11,943 nucleotides of DNA from Comamonadaceae bacterium (GTDB taxonomy: Bacteria > Pseudomonadota > Gammaproteobacteria > Burkholderiales > Burkholderiaceae_C): assembly GCA_947374485.1 (NCBI GenBank), contig CANCCF010000119.1:1-11943 (forward strand), written 5' to 3'. This document shows, in pieces, positions 7,340 through 11,943 of the stretch (position 1 is its first letter; every line of letters begins with the position of its first letter). Position numbers and translations under genes: made by a program. The notes beneath the pieces are model-generated. The model saw nothing but the letters and a program-made list of their open reading frames with translations. It was not told where the DNA came from and did not search any database.

Positions 7340-7387
7340 TTCCCGTGCAGCGCACACCAAAAACAGAACTAAAACCAGACAAAACAT

Positions 7388-8005
7388 TCACGGCGCCATC
7401 ACCCGAACCTGCAACAGCCGCCGCCCCAACACCCCCGCATCACTGCTATACACACCGGCTTTTGCAGCTCTGCCAGTAGAAGCAATCGTCACCCATTCGG
7501 CCAACGGAACAGTCACCGTGGTCGACACCGTATTGCGCGCCTGCGTGGGCAGCACCGCCCCCGTGCTGGAATCGACTGCAGCGCGTTGTACTTCGATGAC
7601 CAGCACAACAGGCTTGTTGCCCCCGGCCCACTTGGCTTGCACCGAGACACTCTGACCCGCATCGAACCAGACCAGGGCGTTGCTCACACTGGCCTGGGGG
7701 CTGCTACCAGCACCATTGGTCAAACTTTGCGTGCTGACAGATTGCGTCCACTGCATGGGAATGGCATCGTTCATGCGCAACATAGCCTTCTCGCCATTGC
7801 GCACCTGCACCGTCTGCGGCTCCCATTCGCGGCCCGCGTCGCGGCCTGCGGAATAGCTGCCCGGTGCGTCACGTCCCTCTTCGAACTGGCGCAGCTCAAC
7901 GGTGAGATCACGCCCGGGCAGGGCAGGCGCGGCGGCATGGGCGCCGGGCACGGTGCCGAACAGCAGCGCTGCAAGACACAGCACGACGGACAAAGCAGTC
8001 TTCAT
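7388..8005 (-). CDS. Predicted secreted protein of unknown function, last gene of the TRAP operon
   Basis: From ATG at 8005 the protein has 205 aa. It begins with a clear Sec signal peptide (MKTALSVVLCLAALLFGTVPGAHA, probable cleavage after AHA at about residue 24), so it is exported to the periplasm or beyond. The mature part appears beta-rich, with VELRQFEEG, VQVRNGEKAMLRMNDAIPMQW (67-86), ALVWFDAGQSVSVQAKWAGG (110-129), VVLVIEVQ and RRLLQVRVMAP at the end. This pattern resembles proteins sometimes annotated as secretin-like or type II/III secretion-related in Burkholderiales, but that is a recollection and no pore domain is present. The start is set by GGGAGGT 8 nt upstream (forward 8014-8020); a longer frame to 8059 would overlap the DctM gene and lose the terminal signal peptide. 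It begins 40 nt after the DctM stop, so is probably cotranscribed. Its link to transport is unknown. Confidence 0.75.
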   Translation of the reverse strand: MKTALSVVLCLAALLFGTVPGAHAAAPALPGRDLTVELRQFEEGRDAPGSYSAGRDAGREWEPQTVQVRNGEKAMLRMNDAIPMQWTQSVSTQSLTNGAGSSPQASVSNALVWFDAGQSVSVQAKWAGGNKPVVLVIEVQRAAVDSSTGAVLPTQARNTVSTTVTVPLAEWVTIASTGRAAKAGVYSSDAGVLGRRLLQVRVMAP

Positions 8006-8045
8006 GGCGGCAGACCTCCCAAGGGCACTGCGGCAAACTGCGCCC

Positions 8046-9347
8046 TCAGTGCGTGACATAGCCCATGGTTTGCGGCAACCAGAGCACGATTTGTGGGAAC
8101 ACCGTGATGGCCAGCAGCAGCAAGAGCAACATGACCAAAAACGGCCAACCCTCCTTCATCATCTCGCCAATCGGGATGCCGGTAAGCGCTTTGGTAACGA
8201 ATAAAAGCATGCCAAATGGCGGGTGGATCAGGCCAATCATCATGTTGAGCACCACCAGCACGCCAAAGTGCACCAGGTCCACACCCAGGAGCTTGGCCGC
8301 AGGCAAGAGCATGGGCACAAACACCAATAAAAGCACCGACACATCCAGAAAGCAACCCAGCGCCAGGAAAAGCACATTCACCAAGAGCAAAAACTGCAGC
8401 TGCGACAAATGCATGCCGTCCACCCACAGCGCCATGCTTTGGGGCACGCCCTCGGCGGTGAAGGCGTAGTTGAGCATGAAGGAGCCCGCCAGAATCAGCG
8501 TGATGACGGCGCTGCCCCGGGTGGACTCCATCACCACGCCCCAGAACGTGCGCCAGGTCAGCGCCCGGTACACCACACCGGCCAGGATGAGGGCGTGCAG
8601 GGCGGCCACCGCTGCCGCTTCGGTGGGCGTGAAGGCGCCGGAGTAAATGCCGCCCAGCAGCACGATGGGCATGGAGAGAGGCAAGGCGCCACGGTACAGA
8701 ATGGCGGGCCACTCGCGCAGCGGTATCTTGTCTTCACGCGGCATGTTGCGCTTGGTGGCGATGATGTGCACCACGGCCATCATCAAAAGCGCCATCAGCG
8801 CACCCGGCACCACGCCGCCCAGAAACAACGCGCCCACCGAGGCCCCTGACACCAGGGCGTAAATCACCATCGGGATGGAGGGCGGAATGATGGGGCCCAG
8901 CGTGGCGCTGGCCACCACCACGGCACCGGCAAAGCCTCGCGTGTACTCGGGCTTTTTCAGCATCTGGCGGATCGTCACCAGGCCGGGCCCGGCCGCATCC
9001 GCTATGGCGCTGCCGCTCATGCCGGAAAAAATCACGCTGACCAGAATGTCCACCTGCGCCAGGCCACCACGCATGCGGCCCACCAGGATACGGCAGAAGT
9101 CGAACAGGCGCTCGCTCACCGTGCCTGCGTTCATGATGTTGGCGGCAAACACAAACATGGGTACGGCCAGCAGCACGTAGCTGTTGTAGAGGCCATTGCC
9201 CACCTGCTCGGCCACCAGCCCCAGGTCCTGTCCCTTGGCCAGCAGGTAGGCAATGCCTGCGGCCAGCATGGAAAAGCCGATGGGCATGCGCAGCAGCATG
9301 CCGCCCACCAGCACCAGCGCCAGAAAACCCAATGCGTGCTGGCTCAC
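8046..9347 (-). CDS. dctM: TRAP transporter large permease subunit (DctM family)
   Basis: The large membrane subunit of a tripartite ATP-independent periplasmic transporter moves substrate across the inner membrane, driven by a sodium or proton gradient. From GTG 9347 it has 433 aa, normal for DctM. It is hydrophobic almost throughout, with family signatures LLRMPIGFSMLAAGIAYLL near the N-terminus, GMSGSAIADAAGPGLVTIRQM, GPIIPPSIPMVIYALVSGASVGALFLGGVVPGALMALL, and a C-terminal GLIHPPFGMLLFVTKALTGIP. The start is fixed by GGAGGT lying 6 nt before the GTG; a longer open frame to 9461 has no family character in its first 38 residues. The gene begins 61 nt after the DctQ stop. The symbol follows the family name; the real substrate is unknown. 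Confidence 0.95.
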   Translation of the reverse strand: MSQHALGFLALVLVGGMLLRMPIGFSMLAAGIAYLLAKGQDLGLVAEQVGNGLYNSYVLLAVPMFVFAANIMNAGTVSERLFDFCRILVGRMRGGLAQVDILVSVIFSGMSGSAIADAAGPGLVTIRQMLKKPEYTRGFAGAVVVASATLGPIIPPSIPMVIYALVSGASVGALFLGGVVPGALMALLMMAVVHIIATKRNMPREDKIPLREWPAILYRGALPLSMPIVLLGGIYSGAFTPTEAAAVAALHALILAGVVYRALTWRTFWGVVMESTRGSAVITLILAGSFMLNYAFTAEGVPQSMALWVDGMHLSQLQFLLLVNVLFLALGCFLDVSVLLLVFVPMLLPAAKLLGVDLVHFGVLVVLNMMIGLIHPPFGMLLFVTKALTGIPIGEMMKEGWPFLVMLLLLLLAITVFPQIVLWLPQTMGYVTH

Positions 9348-9408
9348 AGAAACACCTCCGTGCTGTGCACTGCGGTGCGAGCTTGCCCAGGAACCTGCGG
9401 CGCGGCGC

Positions 9409-9897
9409 TCATGACAGGTGCAACTCCGCGTCCAGCCCCTGCCCGCGCAGCGCCTGCACAACAGCCCAGGCCGAGCGCAGCACCAGTGCCAGCATCAGGA
9501 TCACAAAGGGCATGAACACCAGCATGAAACTGATGCCCAGCACCGGCGTGCTCTCGCGCCGCATGAAGTGCACATAGTCCCAGGTGGCGGGAATGGCCAC
9601 AGCGGCCAGGCCACCCACCATCAGGTTGCCCACGATGCGCATGGCCAGGCGCACCGGGCGCGGCGCCATGTTCCACAGCAGGTCAAACACCACATGCTCG
9701 CGCTCGGGCACCACGGTGGCTGCGGCCCACAGGATGACCCAGACGTAGAGCACCACGGCAGCCTCGTCGGTCCAGGGCAGAGGTTTGTTGAAACCAAAGC
9801 GCGCCGCCACCTGCACAATAAAAACGACAAACAGGGTCAGGAACAGCGCGCCGCCAAGGGCCTGCGCGCCGCCCTGCAGAAACCGCAAAGCCTTCAC
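9409..9897 (-). CDS. dctQ: TRAP transporter small permease subunit (DctQ family)
   Basis: The small membrane subunit of the TRAP transporter is needed together with DctM. It has 162 aa, typical of the family, with four hydrophobic segments (about 12-33, 46-62, 85-105 and 122-147). The signatures FGFNKPLPWTDEAAVVLYVWVILWAAA and REHVVFDLL match DctQ proteins, which commonly carry W(S/T)EE-like residues before the second helix and a conserved basic-His segment after it. The GTG start at 9897 lies 9 nt after the DctP stop, indicating close coupling; no strong Shine-Dalgarno sequence is seen. The subunits are separate here, unlike the fused DctQM forms found in some sialic acid TRAP systems. Confidence 0.93.
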   Translation of the reverse strand: MKALRFLQGGAQALGGALFLTLFVVFIVQVAARFGFNKPLPWTDEAAVVLYVWVILWAAATVVPEREHVVFDLLWNMAPRPVRLAMRIVGNLMVGGLAAVAIPATWDYVHFMRRESTPVLGISFMLVFMPFVILMLALVLRSAWAVVQALRGQGLDAELHLS

Positions 9898-9906
9898 AGC
9901 GCTGCG

Positions 9907-10932
9907 TTATTTGGTGGCGTTGATGCGGTCCAGCAGACCTTTGGGCCACTCCTTGGCGTACTCCGAATTCTGGTAGGCGGTTTGCACCGCTTTGCGAAAG
10001 GCGTCGACATCAGGCGTGCTGACCTGCAAACCTTCCTTCTTGAAGAACTCCACCAACTGGCCCTCTTCCTTGATGCGGTTCTCGTTGTTGTAGGCGGAGG
10101 CTGCCTGCGCTGCGGCCAGCACCTTTTGCTGGTTGGCCGGGCTCAGGGCTTTGAGGGCCTTGCTGGCAATGGAGATGAAGATGCCGTCCACCAGGTGGCT
10201 GGTGAGCACGATCTGTTTGGTCACCTCGTAAAACTTGGCGGCGCGCACCGTGGGCAGCGGGTTGTCCTGGCCGTCAATGGTGCCGCTCTTGAGGCCCAGG
10301 TAGACCTCGCCAAAGGCCAGTGGCGTGGGTGTGGCGCCCAGCGCCTCGCCCAGGAACAGCCATTCCTTGGAGCCGGGCATGCGCAGCTTCACGCCCTTGA
10401 GGTCGGCCGGGGTCTTGACGCTGCGGGTGTCGCGCAAATTCACCTGGCGCGTGCCCAGGTAGACGGTGGACAGGGGCGTGATGTCCATCTTGTCAGCCAC
10501 CAGCTTGAACATCTCGGCGCCGATGGGGCCGTTGAAAATCTTTTGCTGCTGGGCCGGGTCGCGCACGATGTAGCCGGCGGTGAAGATGGAGAACTCGGGC
10601 ACCAGCTTGGCAATGTCGAAGGCCGACACGGTGGTGAGCTCCAGGTTGCCGCGCGCCATGGCGGCGGGCTCGGCGCCCTGTTTGAAGAGCGAGGCGTTGA
10701 GGTTGATCTGCACATCGAACTCGCCGGGCGCGCTTTTCTCCAGCGTGTCCTTGAACACGGTCCACATCTTGGCGTGCCAGTCATCGGGCACGGCCGGGGT
10801 GGAGATACGCAGCACAATTTTGCTTTGCGCCAAAGCGCTTACGCCGCTGGCGGCGAGCGCGGCACCGGCGGTGGCGCCCAGCAAGTTGCGGCGGCTGATG
10901 GACTGGGGGGAGGTAGAAGAAAGTGTGGTCAT
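9907..10932 (-). CDS. dctP: TRAP transporter substrate-binding protein (DctP family), Tat-like signal
   Basis: This periplasmic solute-binding protein catches the substrate and delivers it to DctQM. It has 341 aa. The N-terminus SISRRNLLGATAGAALAAS (11-29), with Arg14-Arg15 and probable cleavage after ALA at about 35, looks like a twin-arginine signal. The mature part carries DctP hallmarks: LRISTPAVPDDWHAK, LADLKGVKLRMPGS-type segment with Arg184, the conserved arginine that usually binds the ligand carboxylate, then AFGEVYLGLKSGTIDGQDNP (207-225), where Asn224 is a further typical binding residue. An organic acid ligand is therefore likely, but its identity is not readable. ATG 10932 is preceded by only a weak GAGA; the gene lies 30 nt after the aldolase stop. 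Confidence 0.95.
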   Translation of the reverse strand: MTTLSSTSPQSISRRNLLGATAGAALAASGVSALAQSKIVLRISTPAVPDDWHAKMWTVFKDTLEKSAPGEFDVQINLNASLFKQGAEPAAMARGNLELTTVSAFDIAKLVPEFSIFTAGYIVRDPAQQQKIFNGPIGAEMFKLVADKMDITPLSTVYLGTRQVNLRDTRSVKTPADLKGVKLRMPGSKEWLFLGEALGATPTPLAFGEVYLGLKSGTIDGQDNPLPTVRAAKFYEVTKQIVLTSHLVDGIFISIASKALKALSPANQQKVLAAAQAASAYNNENRIKEEGQLVEFFKKEGLQVSTPDVDAFRKAVQTAYQNSEYAKEWPKGLLDRINATK

Positions 10933-10962
10933 GGTCTCTGATCTGCTTGTGGTTAAAAAAAC

Positions 10963-11877
10963 TCAGGCGTTGTGGAACGATTCGCCCATAGCGCGGCAGG
11001 CCTGGCGCACCGCCTGTTCTTCGGCAGGCTCCAGCGGGCTCAGGGGCGCGCGCACGCGCAGCCAGGCGTCGTCGCCGCTTTGCGCGGCCAACATGGTTTT
11101 GTAGACGGAGACAAAGGGCATGCCAGGCAACAGGCCCAGCATGGCCAGCATCTGCGCCATCAACTGCTCATCTTCCTTGGATACCTGCCCGGGCTGGCTG
11201 ACCACGCGCTGCATCAGGCGCGGCGCCAGGTTGGCCAGGCCGCAAATCGAGCCCGCGCCCCCGGCACGCATCACCTCGGCCACCTGCGGTTCGGCCCCCA
11301 CCAAAATGGACAGTTGGGGGAAGGTCTGTGCCAGCCCCAGGCTGTGCTGCAAATCGCCACTGCTGTCCTTCACGCCCACCACCTGCTGCGGATGGCGGCG
11401 TACCAGCTCCGCAATCGCGGCGTGCGAAAAACCGGCCGAGCTGATGGCCGGGAAGTGGTAGAGCACCAGGCGCACATCTTCGTGCCCTATGCCCTGCACC
11501 ACGTCAGACACGGCCTGCACCACACCGGCCTCACGCGGCTGGCGAAAGTAAAAAGGCGGCATCAACATCTGGCGCTGCACCCCGTTTTCAATGCCATGGC
11601 GACCCAGCGCAATCGCATCGCCCAAGGCCACGGCACTGATGGTCAACACGATCTGGTCGGCTCGCACGCCGGCTTGGAGCATGGCGTCCAGCAAGGCCAT
11701 GCGCTCGGATAGCGTGAAGGCCACGCCCTCGCCCGTGGTGCCAAACAGCGTGACGCCATGGCAACCGGCCTCCAGCATGGCTTGTGCGTGGGCAATGGCA
11801 CGCGCGGTATCAAGCGATCCGTTTTCGGCAAAAGGGTGCAAAAGGGCGGGCCAGAGGCCGGACAGTGCGGGGTGCAT
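10963..11877 (-). CDS. DHDPS/N-acetylneuraminate lyase superfamily aldolase
   Basis: This class I pyruvate-type aldolase forms a Schiff base between Lys170 (VVGVKDSSGD) and a 2-oxo acid. Other superfamily residues are FGTTGEG (45-51), PPFYF with Tyr110, and the catalytic Tyr140 in LVLYHFPAIS. Length (304 aa) is close to DapA (292) and NanA (297). It is probably not the lysine-pathway enzyme: the Arg that follows the catalytic Tyr in DapA (YNVPSR) is replaced by Ile145, and YHFPAIS is closer to the NanA pattern YNIPALS. As the first gene before a TRAP transporter, it likely cleaves or processes the imported sugar acid or related oxo acid; this is inference. ATG 11877 has AAGAGA 8 nt upstream and a TAATAT further up. 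The C-terminus LEPAEEQAVRQACRAMGESFHNA is normal for the family. I do not assign a gene symbol. Confidence 0.88.
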   Translation of the reverse strand: MHPALSGLWPALLHPFAENGSLDTARAIAHAQAMLEAGCHGVTLFGTTGEGVAFTLSERMALLDAMLQAGVRADQIVLTISAVALGDAIALGRHGIENGVQRQMLMPPFYFRQPREAGVVQAVSDVVQGIGHEDVRLVLYHFPAISSAGFSHAAIAELVRRHPQQVVGVKDSSGDLQHSLGLAQTFPQLSILVGAEPQVAEVMRAGGAGSICGLANLAPRLMQRVVSQPGQVSKEDEQLMAQMLAMLGLLPGMPFVSVYKTMLAAQSGDDAWLRVRAPLSPLEPAEEQAVRQACRAMGESFHNA

Positions 11878-11912
11878 GGGTGTGTCTCTTTGTATTTTTG
11901 CGGTCTGGACGG

Positions 11913-11918
11913 ATATTA
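11913..11918 (-). promoter_or_regulatory. Putative -10 element of the aldolase-TRAP operon
   Basis: On the minus strand TAATAT lies 35 nt upstream of the aldolase ATG and is a good -10 match. No convincing -35 is visible at the expected distance. It sits between the arms TTTTGC (forward 11896-11901) and GCAAAA (forward 11923-11928), an inverted repeat that might be an operator. The remaining bases to the right window edge contain no gene I can support. Confidence 0.4.
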
Positions 11919-11943
11919 CTTGGCAAAACAGCGCCCGCGCAGG

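Noticed and set aside
7272..7655. 127-codon plus-strand frame across the convergent spacer
   Set aside because: It runs through the stem-loop and into the antisense of the secreted protein; no ribosome binding site or protein-like features.
9348..9461. N-terminal extension of DctM to an upstream start
   Set aside because: The extra 38 residues are Arg/Cys-rich and unlike DctM, overlap the DctQ gene, and the GGAGGT site points to GTG 9347.
9418..10941. 507-codon plus-strand frame opposite DctQ and DctP
   Set aside because: His/Gln/Gly-rich antisense shadow without domains, opposite clear TRAP subunits.

Overview
The window is GC-rich, densely coded bacterial DNA. Gene content, gene order and codon use (mostly G/C third positions) suggest a betaproteobacterium of the order Burkholderiales, most likely Comamonadaceae (Acidovorax/Comamonas relatives). 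This placement comes from recognising protein families and layout by eye, not from a database search. Ten complete genes and one left-truncated gene are supported, with no rRNA, tRNA, CRISPR array or insertion sequence. No gene-free stretch reaches 300 bases.

Left part (1-7218, plus strand), a housekeeping block: the end of a hybrid sensor histidine kinase with a C-terminal receiver domain; rluA (pseudouridine synthase), overlapping the kinase stop; a PHP-domain phosphatase/exonuclease of the Rnm/YciV family; yciO (YrdC/Sua5-like); a TPR protein with a GT9-like glycosyltransferase half; a membrane site-2 protease homologue (M50); and trpS with an about 97-residue C-terminal extension. Three of these genes (PHP, TPR and protease) lack a Shine-Dalgarno sequence and instead carry a -10-like hexamer 6-8 nt before the start codon, a layout expected for leaderless mRNAs.

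Middle (7219-7387): a short spacer between convergent genes with a strong interrupted GC stem-loop. Base composition changes from G/T-rich to A/C-rich across it on the plus strand, and the 3' part of trpS has unusual leucine codon use.

Right part (7388-11877, minus strand), one probable operon read right to left: a DHDPS/N-acetylneuraminate lyase-superfamily aldolase, then TRAP transporter binding protein (DctP type, Tat-like signal), small membrane subunit (DctQ type), large membrane subunit (DctM type), and finally a secreted protein of unknown function with a strong ribosome binding site. The inferred job is uptake of an organic or sugar acid and its cleavage or conversion by the aldolase. 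The substrate cannot be read from the sequence. No defence system or mobile element was seen; the least explained items are the secreted protein, the trpS tail and the stem-loop spacer.
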